From Prochlorococcus sp. AG-412-I05 (GTDB lineage Bacteria; Cyanobacteriota; Cyanobacteriia; PCC-6307; Cyanobiaceae): a stretch of DNA of 64,000 nucleotides. The notes below the pieces were generated by a model. The model was not told where the DNA came from. It did no database searches and worked only from the letters and a program-made list of their open reading frames with translations. Positions within the stretch are counted from its first letter, which is position 1. Each line of letters starts with the position of its first letter. The stretch lies in contig QCLC01000007.1 in the NCBI GenBank assembly GCA_003214855.1, positions 1-64,000 of the forward strand. The letters are read 5' to 3'. The position numbers and the translations under genes are program-made. Shown piece by piece: positions 1 through 9,775 of this stretch.

Positions 1-37
1 ACCCAGCGAACTGGAGCAACTCCTCAACGATGGCTAA
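1..37 (+). CDS. pilT: C-terminal end of upstream gene, probably pilT (partial)
   Basis: Only the last eleven codons and a TAA stop at 35-37 are inside the window; the frame reads PSELEQLLNDG. The next gene is pilC, 16 bp downstream on the same strand, and in cyanobacteria the twitching ATPase gene pilT commonly precedes pilC. The short acidic tail fits a PilT C-terminus, but the identification rests on context and cannot be shown from this fragment. Confidence 0.45.
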   Translation, partial: PSELEQLLNDG

Positions 38-53
38 AAGTTAAAACTAAGCG

Positions 54-1334
54 ATGACCTCCTTTGTCGCCACCTACGAATCTGCAAGTGGTCAAACACG
101 CACGATGACCATCAAAGCGGCCGACCTAACAACAGCAAAAAAGTTACTACGTCGTCGTGGAATACGAGCAACTGACCTGCAAGAAACCCTCAACAATAAA
201 GGACAAGAAAATAGAAAAAAAATTGACCGCCAAAACAACACAAAATCATCAAAAAGTGGACTATTTTCCATCGATCTAAGTGCCGCTTTCGAAAAGCCTC
301 CAGGTGTAAAAGAAAAAGCAGTTTTCGCAAACAAATTCGCAACTCTGGTAGATGCAGGCGTTCCGATCGTGCGCAGTCTCGACCTAATGGCTAGTCAGCA
401 GCGGCTGCCTATGTTCAAACGTGCCTTGATGAAGGTGAGTCTTGATGTAAATGAAGGCAGTGCCATGGGCACTGCTATGCGCCAGTGGCCAAAGGTATTC
501 GATCAACTCAGTATTGCCATGGTGGCAGCCGGAGAAGCTGGTGGTGTTTTGGATGAAGCTCTCAAGCGACTCGCCAAGTTATTAGAAGACAATGCTCGAC
601 TCAAAAACCAAATCAAAGGGGCCCTGGGATACCCAGTCGCCGTGCTGGTGATAGCGATCCTCGTATTCCTAGGCATGACCATCTTCTTAATCCCCACCTT
701 TGCAGGCATCTTTGAAGATTTAGGCGCCGAGCTGCCGCTATTCACCCAGTTGATGGTCGACCTAAGCAAATTATTGCGCTCCTCCTATTCCCTGCTATTA
801 GCAGGTGTCCTACTGGTGTGCGCTTTGATTTTCAACCGCTACTACGCCACTTACCAAGGACGACGTCAGATCGATCGACTGACGCTGCGAATTCCCCTAT
901 TCGGAGATCTAATCATCAAAACTGCCACAGCTCAATTCTGCAGAATCTTCAGCTCACTGATCAAAGCAGGCGTACCAATCCTGATGTCACTAGAAATTGC
1001 CAGTGAAACCGCTGGCAATTCAATCATTTCCGACGCCATTCTTGAATCACGCACCCTTGTGCAGGAAGGGGTGCTCCTTAGTGTTGCCTTGGTTCGCCAA
1101 AAAGTGCTTCCAGAAATGGCCTTAAGCATGTTGGCCATTGGCGAGGAAACCGGAGATATGGATCAAATGATCAGCAAGGTGGCTGATTTTTACGAAGATG
1201 AGGTCTCTACCACGGTGAAGGCTCTTACCTCAATGCTTGAGCCCGCGATGATCGTAGTCGTGGGTGGCATCGTGGGCTCCATCCTGCTGGCGATGTATCT
1301 CCCCATGTTCACGGTGTTTGATCAGATCCAGTAA
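54..1334 (+). CDS. pilC: Type IV pilus inner-membrane platform protein PilC
   Basis: The 426-residue product has the PilC/GspF layout: a soluble N-terminus with an RRRGIRA motif near residue 33, then two T2SF domains (about 88-215 and 295-420), each containing an 'LxxAGVPI' segment and each followed by hydrophobic helices. PilC sits in the cytoplasmic membrane and couples the PilB/PilT ATPases to pilin assembly and retraction. Start at ATG 54 gives the usual cyanobacterial N-terminus. It follows a probable pilT end, so the pair is likely an operon. Its 3' end overlaps the convergent flavoprotein gene by 26 bp. Type IV pili in picocyanobacteria may serve DNA uptake or buoyancy rather than twitching. 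Confidence 0.93.
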   Translation: MTSFVATYESASGQTRTMTIKAADLTTAKKLLRRRGIRATDLQETLNNKGQENRKKIDRQNNTKSSKSGLFSIDLSAAFEKPPGVKEKAVFANKFATLVDAGVPIVRSLDLMASQQRLPMFKRALMKVSLDVNEGSAMGTAMRQWPKVFDQLSIAMVAAGEAGGVLDEALKRLAKLLEDNARLKNQIKGALGYPVAVLVIAILVFLGMTIFLIPTFAGIFEDLGAELPLFTQLMVDLSKLLRSSYSLLLAGVLLVCALIFNRYYATYQGRRQIDRLTLRIPLFGDLIIKTATAQFCRIFSSLIKAGVPILMSLEIASETAGNSIISDAILESRTLVQEGVLLSVALVRQKVLPEMALSMLAIGEETGDMDQMISKVADFYEDEVSTTVKALTSMLEPAMIVVVGGIVGSILLAMYLPMFTVFDQIQ

Positions 1335-2658
1335 CAAGCTGCAAACCCTTTGCAATGGCCTGACCAGCAAGCCAACCGCTGGTCCAACAATGCTGAAAGT
1401 TGAACCCTCCCGTCAGCCCATCCACATCAAGAAGTTCCCCAGCAAAATAAAGACCTGGACACACTCGACTCTCCATCGTCGCGAGATTCACTTCGCCCAA
1501 CTTCACTCCCCCAGCCGTAACGAACTCTTCTCCAAATGGCCCCTTGCCACCGATTGAGTAACAGCTGGAAACCAAAGCTTCAAACAAAAGACGTTCCAAA
1601 CGGGCAGGACAATCCGCCCATCGCAAATCCGGATTAGCACCCACTTGAACCAACAAGGACAACCAAAGACGACGGGGCAAGTTAGGCACAGGACGAGCTG
1701 ATCCCAGAGTGCGTCGACCTTGGTGATGACGTAGGTCACGCAGTGACTGCTTCACCAGATTGTGACTACTCATGCCAAGCCAATTGACAAAAAGTTTTCC
1801 CCGATAGTGATCACCTTGCAAAACCCTTGCAGCAAAAGCAGTAAGCCGCAGAATGGCGGGCCCACTTAATCCCCAATGCGTAATCAACACCCTGCCGGTC
1901 TGCTGAAAGTTTTGACCTCCTGCCTTAAGACTGAGATGAACGCCATCGAGAGCCAAACCAGAACAGGCGATTAATGCAGGTGCCTCCAGAGCAAGACTGA
2001 ACAGAGAAGGAACAGACGGCACAAGCTGATGACCCATCGCTGCCGCCAAGCGACGACCACTGGGATGCCCACCCGTAGCCAATAAAACCCTTTGAGCCTG
2101 CAAAGAAGAGCCATCCCGACATTGAACTAAAAACCCTGCAGCACCCCGACGCTCCAAACTCTTTACAAGCTTCTGACTGCGCAAGCGGACCCCAGCAACC
2201 ACTGCTGCCTGCTTCAGACACGCCACCACTGCAGAGGAGCAATTAGCCACAGGGAACATTCGCCCATCCGGCTCTGCCACAAGCTCAAGGCCCCGATCGG
2301 CAAACCAAGCCACCGCATCACCGGTAGCAAAACGGCTAAAGAGGCCCCGCAATGGGCGTTCACCTCTGGGGTAATGGGTCACCAAATCAGCTGGCTCCCA
2401 ACAGGCATGAGTCACGTTGCAACGGCCGCCACCACTGATCTTCACCTTCGTCAATGGCTCAGAGGTGGCCTCCAACACATGAACACAAGCCAAACCCTCC
2501 TCAGCCGCGGTGATTGCCCCAAAAAAACCTGAGGCACCACCACCAACAACGATCAAATCAACTGGCGGGTCGGAAAGTAAGGGCAACTCCGTTATTGCAA
2601 TAGCGCTTGCCGGTTGGCCTGGGACCATCATTGAAGACATGTCCCTGATGTCCACCAC
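1309..2658 (-). CDS. HI0933-family (BaiN/RdsA-like) NAD(P)/FAD-dependent oxidoreductase
   Basis: The 449-residue protein opens with a Rossmann FAD motif (VVGGGASG, near residue 38), has GGGRCNVTH near residue 77 typical of HI0933 flavoproteins, and ends with the conserved FAGELLDVDGLTGGFNFQ block that closes the FAD site. The family is widespread; the physiological substrate in cyanobacteria is unknown. The start is uncertain: the longest frame begins at 2658 and overlaps the end of msrB by 101 bp, with other ATGs down to 2628. The long overlap suggests translation coupled to msrB. The 3' end runs 26 bp into pilC on the other strand. Confidence 0.88.
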   Translation of the reverse strand: MVDIRDMSSMMVPGQPASAIAITELPLLSDPPVDLIVVGGGASGFFGAITAAEEGLACVHVLEATSEPLTKVKISGGGRCNVTHACWEPADLVTHYPRGERPLRGLFSRFATGDAVAWFADRGLELVAEPDGRMFPVANCSSAVVACLKQAAVVAGVRLRSQKLVKSLERRGAAGFLVQCRDGSSLQAQRVLLATGGHPSGRRLAAAMGHQLVPSVPSLFSLALEAPALIACSGLALDGVHLSLKAGGQNFQQTGRVLITHWGLSGPAILRLTAFAARVLQGDHYRGKLFVNWLGMSSHNLVKQSLRDLRHHQGRRTLGSARPVPNLPRRLWLSLLVQVGANPDLRWADCPARLERLLFEALVSSCYSIGGKGPFGEEFVTAGGVKLGEVNLATMESRVCPGLYFAGELLDVDGLTGGFNFQHCWTSGWLAGQAIAKGLQLVTGSDQTP

Positions 2659-3064
2659 AGCGCCGGCAGTGATATTCGCTACGAGGAAAAATCAATTTGA
2701 AATCTACTTTCGTTTGAATAGCCCCAGCAAGGGGCTCCCAGAAACTTGGCCAGCCAGTACCACTATCGTATTTCGCCGCAGAAGAAAACAACGGCAGATC
2801 GCAACCTGCGCAGTGATAGATGCCCATACGCTTCTCCTTGTCGAGAGAACTCGTAAAAGGGCGCTCGGTTCCCTCCTCTCGAAGCACCCGATAAGCCTCA
2901 GGGGAAAGACGCTGACGCCACTCTTTATCGCTGAGCGACCAAGCAGGATCATCAGCCCTCGAAGCAGCAAAGGCTGCTGCAGGTCTCCTATAAACACCAA
3001 AGGCTCCTGCAATAGTGGCTATCAGCAGAGAACGACGACTCAATAACAAAGTAGTAATGGGCAT
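2558..3064 (-). CDS. msrB: Peptide-methionine (R)-S-oxide reductase, probably Tat-exported
   Basis: MsrB reduces methionine-R-sulfoxide in proteins. The core has two zinc-binding CxxC pairs (CAGC and CRRC), the GWPSFW substrate-pocket motif and the catalytic cysteine in RYCNNG. I chose ATG 3064 (168 residues) because it puts a twin-arginine signal, SRRSLLIA, followed by a hydrophobic stretch and AAAFA, at the N-terminus, and leaves room for a promoter before the divergent dusA. A longer frame to 3127 exists but comes within 6 bp of dusA. Export to the periplasm or thylakoid lumen is inferred from the Tat motif. Confidence 0.88.
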   Translation of the reverse strand: MPITTLLLSRRSLLIATIAGAFGVYRRPAAAFAASRADDPAWSLSDKEWRQRLSPEAYRVLREEGTERPFTSSLDKEKRMGIYHCAGCDLPLFSSAAKYDSGTGWPSFWEPLAGAIQTKVDFKLIFPRSEYHCRRCGGHQGHVFNDGPRPTGKRYCNNGVALTFRPAS

Positions 3065-3133
3065 AAGTGCAGCCAAAATCAATGACCTTGTTTCTAGGAA
3101 AGCGCAACACAGCGATGAAGGCAGCATGAATCA

Positions 3134-4138
3134 ATGATTGCTTCTTTCACGCCACTGGTTGATGGTGCTTATCGGTTCAGCGTGGCTCCAATGCTCGACT
3201 GCACAGATCGACACTTCAGGGTACTAATGCGACAAATCAGTCGCCGGGCTTTGCTTTACACGGAAATGTTGGTGGCCCAAGCTCTGCATCACAGCAACCG
3301 TCTTGATCATCTGCTCGATTTCGACAACATCGAGCATCCCCTATCTCTACAAGTAGGGGGCGATGATCCAAAAATGCTGGCAGAAGCAGCGCGCCTGGCC
3401 GATGCATGGGGTTACGACGAAATCAACCTCAACGTGGGATGTCCCAGCTCAAGAGCAAAAGCAGGCAACTTCGGTGCCTGCCTAATGGCTAACCCTGATC
3501 AAGTCGCACGTTGTGTTGAAGCGATGGCGATGGCGAGCCCTCTTCCAGTCACCGTGAAACACCGTCTAGGAATTGATGATTTCGATAGCGACGCTCTACT
3601 CATGACCTTTGTCGACCGAGTGTCCATCGCAGGAGCCACTCGCTTTGCTGTGCATGCACGAAAAGCCTGGCTAGAAGGACTTGACCCCAAACAAAACCGC
3701 ACGATTCCACCACTTCAATATCAACGAGTCACCCATCTCAAGCAACAACGCCCGCAGCTCACTATTGAAATCAATGGAGGACTAGAGCACCCAGCCGACT
3801 GCCTAACAGCGCTGCAAACCTGTGATGGCGCAATGGTGGGGCGAGCAGCGTATGCCCATCCGCTCCGCTGGCAGACCATGGATGAGCTGATCTATGGAGA
3901 ACAACCACGCTCAATCAATGCTTCTCAAGTCATAGAAGGATTACTCCCTTATGCCGAAACCCACCTGAGCCGAGGTGGCCGGCTATGGGATCTTTGCCGA
4001 CATCTTTTACAACTCGTTGAAGGGGTACCGGGCGCCAAATCCTGGAGGCGAGACCTTGGCAGCAAGGCTCAAAAAGCCGATGCCAATCTAAGAGTGCTGC
4101 AAAAAGCAGCCCAGCAACTTGAAGATGCCGGGCTATAG
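3134..4138 (+). CDS. dusA: tRNA-dihydrouridine synthase DusA-like
   Basis: This 334-residue FMN enzyme reduces uridines to dihydrouridine in the tRNA D-loop. Visible are the N-terminal VAPMLDCTDRHFR segment, LYTEMLVAQAL, QVGGDDP (FMN binding), NLNVGCPS, and the catalytic-cysteine motif GNFGACLM, followed by VKHRLGIDD and INGGL. These are DusA features rather than DusB/C. It is divergent from msrB and convergent with the RNA-binding protein gene, whose stop is 9 bp away. Confidence 0.93.
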   Translation: MIASFTPLVDGAYRFSVAPMLDCTDRHFRVLMRQISRRALLYTEMLVAQALHHSNRLDHLLDFDNIEHPLSLQVGGDDPKMLAEAARLADAWGYDEINLNVGCPSSRAKAGNFGACLMANPDQVARCVEAMAMASPLPVTVKHRLGIDDFDSDALLMTFVDRVSIAGATRFAVHARKAWLEGLDPKQNRTIPPLQYQRVTHLKQQRPQLTIEINGGLEHPADCLTALQTCDGAMVGRAAYAHPLRWQTMDELIYGEQPRSINASQVIEGLLPYAETHLSRGGRLWDLCRHLLQLVEGVPGAKSWRRDLGSKAQKADANLRVLQKAAQQLEDAGL

Positions 4139-4147
4139 GGACTTAAC

Positions 4148-4621
4148 TCAGCCCTCCGCTCCCCCATATCCGCTGTAGCTGTCACCACCTTCACCCTCAG
4201 GTGCAGCACCTCCCCTACGACGACGAGTGCGACCCTCATCATAGGAACTTGTTTCAGGAGAAGCTCCGCCATAACTGCGATCTTCCCAACCACGAGCTCC
4301 GGAACCACGATATCCACCACCGCCGCCGCCATATCCACCACCGCCACCGCCATATCCGCCGCCGCGACGGGGCGCACTGCCACGTGGCTCTGCCTTATTA
4401 ATCCTCAAAGGGCGACCCATCATTTCCGCCCCTTGAAGAGCTTCGATAGCCGCAGGCTCAGCTGCCTCATCAGCCATCTCAACAAAAGCAAAGCCCCTTT
4501 TGCGTCCTGTGTCGCGTTCCAAGGGCAAAGCACAATTCGCAACCTCACCAAAAGGTGCAAACAATTCAATAACGTCTTCCTGCTCAGCGCGGAAGGGAAG
4601 ATTGCCGACGAAAATACTCAC
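4148..4621 (-). CDS. Glycine-rich RRM RNA-binding protein
   Basis: The first 80 residues form one RNA recognition motif: RNP2 is IFVGNLPF (3-10) and RNP1 is RKRGFAFVEM (44-53). The remaining half is low-complexity, rich in Gly, Tyr and Arg (GGGY repeats), then a basic-acidic tail. This is the cyanobacterial Rbp type, resembling plant glycine-rich proteins; family members bind RNA and some rise in the cold, which is not shown here. At 157 residues it is longer than the minimal 80-100-residue Rbp proteins because of the tail. Confidence 0.92.
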   Translation of the reverse strand: MSIFVGNLPFRAEQEDVIELFAPFGEVANCALPLERDTGRKRGFAFVEMADEAAEPAAIEALQGAEMMGRPLRINKAEPRGSAPRRGGGYGGGGGGYGGGGGGYRGSGARGWEDRSYGGASPETSSYDEGRTRRRRGGAAPEGEGGDSYSGYGGAEG

Positions 4622-4744
4622 TTTCCTTGTGGACCGTAAAAAAAGAAGTGGACCAATTGGCCAGGTATAGCCATTAGTTCATGATTCGGGAATGAATCAA
4701 TCCACCTTTGGCGCTATCAGCGTAGACCCGCCGAGGCATTTCGA

Positions 4745-6160
4745 TCATGACAGTCCGGAATCAAGGCGGCTACGCCAGTGACGCAGTTGCTCCTCAACTC
4801 GATCAAAACCAGTGCCACCTTCACTAATCCGCACAGCCACAACCCGCTTTGGAGCCAATGCTTCATGCAAATCCTCAGCAATAGCGGAGTGAAATTCCTG
4901 CCATTGTTCAAGGCTTAGATCACAAAGCAAAATCCCTTCGTCTAAACAACGCTTCACAACCGCACCCACCAGTTGGTAGGCCTCCCGAAAGGGCACTCCT
5001 TTAGCAACAAGGTAGTCAGCCACATCAGTGGCATTGGAAAAATCGGATTCAACGGCAGTAGCCAGGCGTTCCGAACAAAACTCCAACCCTTGCTCCATCA
5101 AAATCGACATGGCTTCCACACAATCTTTAGTAGTGCGAACGGTGTCAAAAAGAGCTTCCTTATCCTCCTGAAAATCCTTGTTATAAGCCAATGGCAATCC
5201 CTTAATCATGGTCAGAAGACCCTGAAGGTGACCAAACACACGACCACATTTGCCTCGTACCAATTCAGGCACATCAGGATTCTTCTTCTGAGGCATCAAG
5301 CTGCTGCCAGTCGCACAACGATCGCTGAGACGCACAAATGCAAATTCCTCAGACGCCCAGAAAATCACCTCCTCCGCCAGGCGACTGAGATGGACCATGA
5401 CCAACGAAGCCGCCGCTGTGTACTCAACAGCAAAATCGCGATCACTTACCGCATCAAGACTATTCGCGTAAATACACTCAAAACCAAGTGATGATGCTGT
5501 ATTTTGGCGATCAATCGGCACTGATGTTCCTGCAAGGGCAGCCGCGCCAAGCGGCGAAATATTGACTCGTGCGCGAACATCTTTAAGCCGATCTCTATCC
5601 CTTTGAATCATCTCGATATAAGCCAAAAGATGATGGGCCAAGCAAAGCGGCTGAGCACGCTGTAAGTGGGTGTAACCGGGAATCAAAGTTTGACGATGGG
5701 ATTCTGCCTGTGCCAAAAGAGCATGCTGAAACCGCTCCAGTTCACAATCCAAATCATCCAAGCGACGCCGTAACCACAAGCGCAGATCCGTGCCTACCTG
5801 ATCATTGCGACTTCGGCCGGTATGAAGTTTCTTGCCTACAGGCCCCAATAAAGCGATCAGACGCCGTTCAACAGCGAAATGAACATCTTCATCAACAAGT
5901 CCAGGCTGAAACTCTCCTGCCGCTGCCTCTGAGCGGATTTTCTCAAGGCCACCCTCAAGCTGATCCGCCTCTTCAAGACTGATCACTCCACATTCGCCAA
6001 GCATGCGTGCATGAGCGATAGACCCATCCAAATCTTCTTGGAGCAGAGTGATGTCAAAGCTGATGGAAGCATTGAACCGCTCAATAACCGGATGCAATCC
6101 CTCTTCAAACCTTCTGCTCCAGCCTTCTGCAGAACCACCGGTTACTCCACCATCTGCCAT
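4745..6160 (-). CDS. argH: Argininosuccinate lyase
   Basis: Last step of arginine synthesis, cleaving argininosuccinate to arginine and fumarate. The 471-residue product carries the fumarase/lyase superfamily signature [12 protein letters not shown] (285-296), the HTGRSRNDQ motif (113) and the catalytic-histidine segment [10 protein letters not shown] (162). ArgG, the preceding enzyme, is encoded at 38648-39853, on the other side of the origin, so the two steps are unlinked. Start at ATG 6160 gives a full-length protein. It lies 29 bp downstream of the PP2C gene on the same strand. Confidence 0.97.
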   Translation of the reverse strand: MADGGVTGGSAEGWSRRFEEGLHPVIERFNASISFDITLLQEDLDGSIAHARMLGECGVISLEEADQLEGGLEKIRSEAAAGEFQPGLVDEDVHFAVERRLIALLGPVGKKLHTGRSRNDQVGTDLRLWLRRRLDDLDCELERFQHALLAQAESHRQTLIPGYTHLQRAQPLCLAHHLLAYIEMIQRDRDRLKDVRARVNISPLGAAALAGTSVPIDRQNTASSLGFECIYANSLDAVSDRDFAVEYTAAASLVMVHLSRLAEEVIFWASEEFAFVRLSDRCATGSSLMPQKKNPDVPELVRGKCGRVFGHLQGLLTMIKGLPLAYNKDFQEDKEALFDTVRTTKDCVEAMSILMEQGLEFCSERLATAVESDFSNATDVADYLVAKGVPFREAYQLVGAVVKRCLDEGILLCDLSLEQWQEFHSAIAEDLHEALAPKRVVAVRISEGGTGFDRVEEQLRHWRSRLDSGLS

Positions 6161-6189
6161 CCCTTCATGAGCAGCGAGTCAACAGCTTG

Positions 6190-7593
6190 TCAGGCCAGGG
6201 ACACGGAAGGCAGCGTTACCTCCTCTGGCACTTTCAAAACCACCATTGAGGCATCATCTTCCAGTTGATGGTCCACACCGACAAACCGATCCAAACGGGC
6301 AAATAACTGATCAAGAATCCCCTGTGCGCCTAAACCACTTCGACAAGATCCCTCCATTGTGCGAATCAAGCGAGCTTCATCAAAACGATCTCCGGTGATG
6401 CCAGGAGCTTCGGTCACACCGTCTGTGTAGTAAATAATCACGTCACCAGGCTTGAGCAAAATTTCACCACAGCTGTAATCCGCCTCTGGTTGAAGTCCAA
6501 TCAACAAACCAGGCACATCAAGCCGACTCACACTGCGTTGCTCAGCTCGCCAGATCAGCGGAGGATTATGAGCAGCATTGGCATAGCGAAGACGACGCGT
6601 GCGCGGATCGTAGTCAGAATAAAAAAGAGTCACAAACCTATGGGACTGAGCCAAGTCCTCTTGAGCTAGCTGATTGAGATCATGGAGAATCCGATTGGGC
6701 GGCAAACCACTTAACACCTCGGCACGCAACATGCCCCTGAGCATGGTCATTAATAAACCAGCAGGTACACCCTTACCCATCACATCTCCCATCACCAGAC
6801 CCCAACGACCTCGTTCCTTGCGTCGACCGATCAGTTCTGGACGAGTAGGGATGAAATCGTAATAATCGCCGCCGACCTGAAAGGCGGGACGGCAACGAGC
6901 CGCAAGCTCGACACCTTCAATCACAGGACAACGATCCGGCAAGAGCTGAGCCTGAATCTCTGCCCCGATACTGAGTTGACGATCCACCCGCTCGTGAAGA
7001 CGAGCCTCCTGAAGCATCAGATCGTTCTCAATAGCCACGCCAGTAAGGTCAGCCACCAACTGCACATGGCGACGGTGAACATCACTCCAAATCAGCGCTG
7101 CTTGAGGATCAAAAACATAAAGCCTGCCACGCTGCTGCCCGCGAGCAACTAATGAGGTGGCAAACATCCCGGCCCTAGCCAAATGACGCTGAACCAACTG
7201 ATCCATAGCAAGAACCTGTGCCTCATCAGTACCGAAACCTGTGGCAAAACCTGCTTCAAATGAAGCCAACTGCCTCACTAATTCCTGACTCTGATCAAAT
7301 GGAACTGCCTGAAGCTGCTCCCTCCACAAACGACCATCAGCCTGAAAAGGCACGAGCAATGCTCCTTGTACGCCCACCAGGCGGGAGGCCACCACAGGGA
7401 CCAATTCGAGAAAACGATGCAGATTGGTGAAACTGCGAAGGGCAAAACCCAACGAAACCAACAAGTCCTGATTTCGGCGCTGCTCCCTCGACAAGCTATC
7501 AAGCAATTGCCGCAAGGACGTAGAGGCTGACACCTGCTGAGAAGCGCTACGAAAAAAAGGAGTCGGATGTCGCCGTGGCGGCTTACTGCTCAC
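6190..7593 (-). CDS. GAF-PP2C (RsbU-type) serine phosphatase
   Basis: The 467-residue protein has an N-terminal region resembling a GAF sensor domain (about 45-195) and a C-terminal PPM/RsbU phosphatase domain (about 205-455). Metal-site motifs are visible: GGDYYDF, VMGDVMGKGVPAGLLM, and YTDGVTEA with a late DD in LEDDASMVVL. RsbU-type enzymes dephosphorylate anti-sigma antagonists or response partners; no such partner gene is nearby, so the target is unknown. Start codon is GTG. The gene reads in the same direction as argH and ftsY. Confidence 0.87.
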   Translation of the reverse strand: MSSKPPRRHPTPFFRSASQQVSASTSLRQLLDSLSREQRRNQDLLVSLGFALRSFTNLHRFLELVPVVASRLVGVQGALLVPFQADGRLWREQLQAVPFDQSQELVRQLASFEAGFATGFGTDEAQVLAMDQLVQRHLARAGMFATSLVARGQQRGRLYVFDPQAALIWSDVHRRHVQLVADLTGVAIENDLMLQEARLHERVDRQLSIGAEIQAQLLPDRCPVIEGVELAARCRPAFQVGGDYYDFIPTRPELIGRRKERGRWGLVMGDVMGKGVPAGLLMTMLRGMLRAEVLSGLPPNRILHDLNQLAQEDLAQSHRFVTLFYSDYDPRTRRLRYANAAHNPPLIWRAEQRSVSRLDVPGLLIGLQPEADYSCGEILLKPGDVIIYYTDGVTEAPGITGDRFDEARLIRTMEGSCRSGLGAQGILDQLFARLDRFVGVDHQLEDDASMVVLKVPEEVTLPSVSLA

Positions 7594-7656
7594 AGCAACG
7601 GCACAGCAGGGTTAGAAAGTTAGCAAGATCAACTGCTGCAGGCCGCCGCCAGAACA

Positions 7657-9111
7657 TCAATAGTTAGCCAAGAGTGCCTCAACAAATTCAAAACTGTTGA
7701 ACGGTCGTAAATCACGAATCCCTTCACCAGCGCCGATGAAACGAATCGGCAAACTCGCTTCTGAAGCCACCGCTAAGGCCACGCCACCACGAGATGTGCC
7801 ATCCAACTTGGTAATCACTACCCCTGTAAGAGCTGCCGCCTGGGCAAAAGCCATGGCTTGTCGCAATCCGTTCTGACCTTGACTGGCATCAAGTATCAAA
7901 AGAGATTCAACCCTGGCTTCAGGTGCTAAACGATCAATAATTCGTCGAACCTTCTGTAGCTCCTCCATCAAATTGTGCTTTGTCTGCAATCGACCAGCTG
8001 TGTCAACAAGCACAAGGTCTGTTGATTTAGATCGGGCCGCACCAATTGCATCAAACACAACAGCAGCAGGATCAGCATTGGCAGTGGAATTGGCTATGAC
8101 CGGAACACCACTGCGAGCACCCCACACCTTTACCTGTTCAACAGCAGCGGCCCGGAAGGTGTCAGCAGCAGCTATCAAAGCCGTGTAACCACTGCGTACT
8201 GCCAAGTTTGCCAACTTACCAAGAGTGGTGGTCTTGCCAACACCATTGACTCCCACAAATAACCAGATATTGAGACGACCCCGTTCTGGCGCCAAAAGAT
8301 CAGTGCCAGTGTCATGAATCGGAGCCTCCAAAAGATTACAAAGTTGTTGTTTAAGAAAGCGAAGTCCTTCAGCAGGATCCACAACTTCTTCGTTCATTCG
8401 ACGACGAAGCGCATCCAGAACTTGATCCGTAGCTTCAACTCCCGCATCAGCTCTCAAAAGTAATGTTTCAAGGTCATCAAGCACCTCAGGGCTAAGGGGA
8501 TCATCTCCGAGGTTTTCCAAAAGGCCTTTAACAAAACCTTGACGGGTCTTTTCAAGACCACGCCTGAGTCGACCCAACCAATCAATCTCCTCTAAAGAAA
8601 TTTTTTCCGGCTTGCGCCCCTGGGCAGCAAGCACTTCTGCAGACCACGCAAAGGTTTCGTCAAACTCACCAAGCTTGGGTTCAGGCGACGTTTCCGAAAA
8701 ATGAGATTGCTCAGCTAGTTGAGGCGAAACCTCCTCAACCCTTGCTTCAAGCTCTTGTTGACGAGCCTGCCTCTGAAGCGCAGCTTGCTCCAATAAAGAA
8801 CCCTTAGCCTTAAGACTTGAAGACTGAGCAGTAAATTCAGGTTGAACATTCGCAGTAAGGGCTGTTTCGCTAGCAGAGTCAATCTCAACTGAAGCCTGTG
8901 ACGTTTTCTGCTGCTCTTGCTGTGCTTTTAAGCGAGCGTAAGCACTGCGAGCCCACTCCAAAGAGGATTCCTCCTCGTTCATTTGAGAAGATTCCTCTTG
9001 ATTATTAGACGAATCGGAGCTGACCTCCTTAGAGCCTTCTGCCTTCTCCTCTAAAACTTTCTCAGTAGAAGCATCGTCACTGGCTTGACGATTAAACCAG
9101 TCGTAAACCAT
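7657..9111 (-). CDS. ftsY: Signal recognition particle receptor FtsY
   Basis: SRP-receptor GTPase that docks ribosome-SRP complexes at the membrane. The 484-residue protein has a long acidic, Ser/Glu/Gln-rich A domain (1 to about 170), then the NG domain with G1 motif GVNGVGKTTT (287-296), DTAGRLQTK (G3), TKLDGTSRGG (G4) and the closing GEGIRDLRPF. Its ATG overlaps the nusB stop in a TAATG arrangement, indicating translational coupling with nusB. Confidence 0.96.
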   Translation of the reverse strand: MVYDWFNRQASDDASTEKVLEEKAEGSKEVSSDSSNNQEESSQMNEEESSLEWARSAYARLKAQQEQQKTSQASVEIDSASETALTANVQPEFTAQSSSLKAKGSLLEQAALQRQARQQELEARVEEVSPQLAEQSHFSETSPEPKLGEFDETFAWSAEVLAAQGRKPEKISLEEIDWLGRLRRGLEKTRQGFVKGLLENLGDDPLSPEVLDDLETLLLRADAGVEATDQVLDALRRRMNEEVVDPAEGLRFLKQQLCNLLEAPIHDTGTDLLAPERGRLNIWLFVGVNGVGKTTTLGKLANLAVRSGYTALIAAADTFRAAAVEQVKVWGARSGVPVIANSTANADPAAVVFDAIGAARSKSTDLVLVDTAGRLQTKHNLMEELQKVRRIIDRLAPEARVESLLILDASQGQNGLRQAMAFAQAAALTGVVITKLDGTSRGGVALAVASEASLPIRFIGAGEGIRDLRPFNSFEFVEALLANY

Positions 9112-9746
9112 TAGGCCAAAGTCACAGTAGAGGCATCATGCAATCGTCTCAAGACACCATTAATCATGCGACGCCCTTGATCATCACTGTAGCGATGGGC
9201 CAATTCAACAGCTTCATTGCAAGCCACAGCAGATGGAGTCTGAAGAGCAGTCAAGTCCACCACCGCCAACCTCAAGATATCGCGATCAATCCGAGGCAAA
9301 CGACTCAAGCGCCAGCCCTCCATAACAGAATCAATACTTGCATCAATGCTGTTACGTTGTTCTATCACCAACCTCACACGCTCTAAAGCCCCAATCCGAA
9401 TCTGCTCCTGGTTTCCTAACGCCAACAAACGCGGGATTTCCAAGCTTGTTGAAACTCCATTAATGACCTGTTCTGCACCAATAAGACAAGCCTGTAAATG
9501 CTCACGAACCTGACTCATAGAGCTCGCATCACGATCTTGAAACTCACTATCGAGTAAATGCTGTTGAGCATTCTCAAGCTCAACAGCACAAGTATCAAGA
9601 CCCTCTCTCCAGTGCTGACTCAGGCTATCAAAAGCCTTCTGAAGAAGACTCTCCAAAGATATTGTTTTCAACCTCGAATTTTCACGTTCAGGAATCTGAC
9701 CTAGCACCAAAAGAGCCAGTTCTCGAGCAAGTGATCTGGACTGCAT
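9111..9746 (-). CDS. nusB: Transcription antitermination factor NusB
   Basis: NusB binds boxA RNA with S10 in rRNA antitermination. The C-terminal half has the NusB fold signature: RIDRDILRLAVVDL, then AVACNEAVELAHRYSDDQGRRMINGVLRRL. At 211 residues it is longer than the 140-residue E. coli protein because of an N-terminal insertion seen in cyanobacteria. I chose ATG 9746 (MQSRSLARELALL); a TTG at 9779 would extend it by 11 residues and overlap the stop of the preceding DUF502 gene. The stop overlaps the ftsY start. Confidence 0.93.
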   Translation of the reverse strand: MQSRSLARELALLVLGQIPERENSRLKTISLESLLQKAFDSLSQHWREGLDTCAVELENAQQHLLDSEFQDRDASSMSQVREHLQACLIGAEQVINGVSTSLEIPRLLALGNQEQIRIGALERVRLVIEQRNSIDASIDSVMEGWRLSRLPRIDRDILRLAVVDLTALQTPSAVACNEAVELAHRYSDDQGRRMINGVLRRLHDASTVTLA

Positions 9747-9775
9747 GATCGACACAAGAACGGGAGGAGACGAAC

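Noticed and set aside
4069..4383. 104-codon minus-strand frame of Val/Ala repeats
   Set aside because: It is the shadow of the glycine-rich repeats of the RNA-binding protein gene read in another phase.
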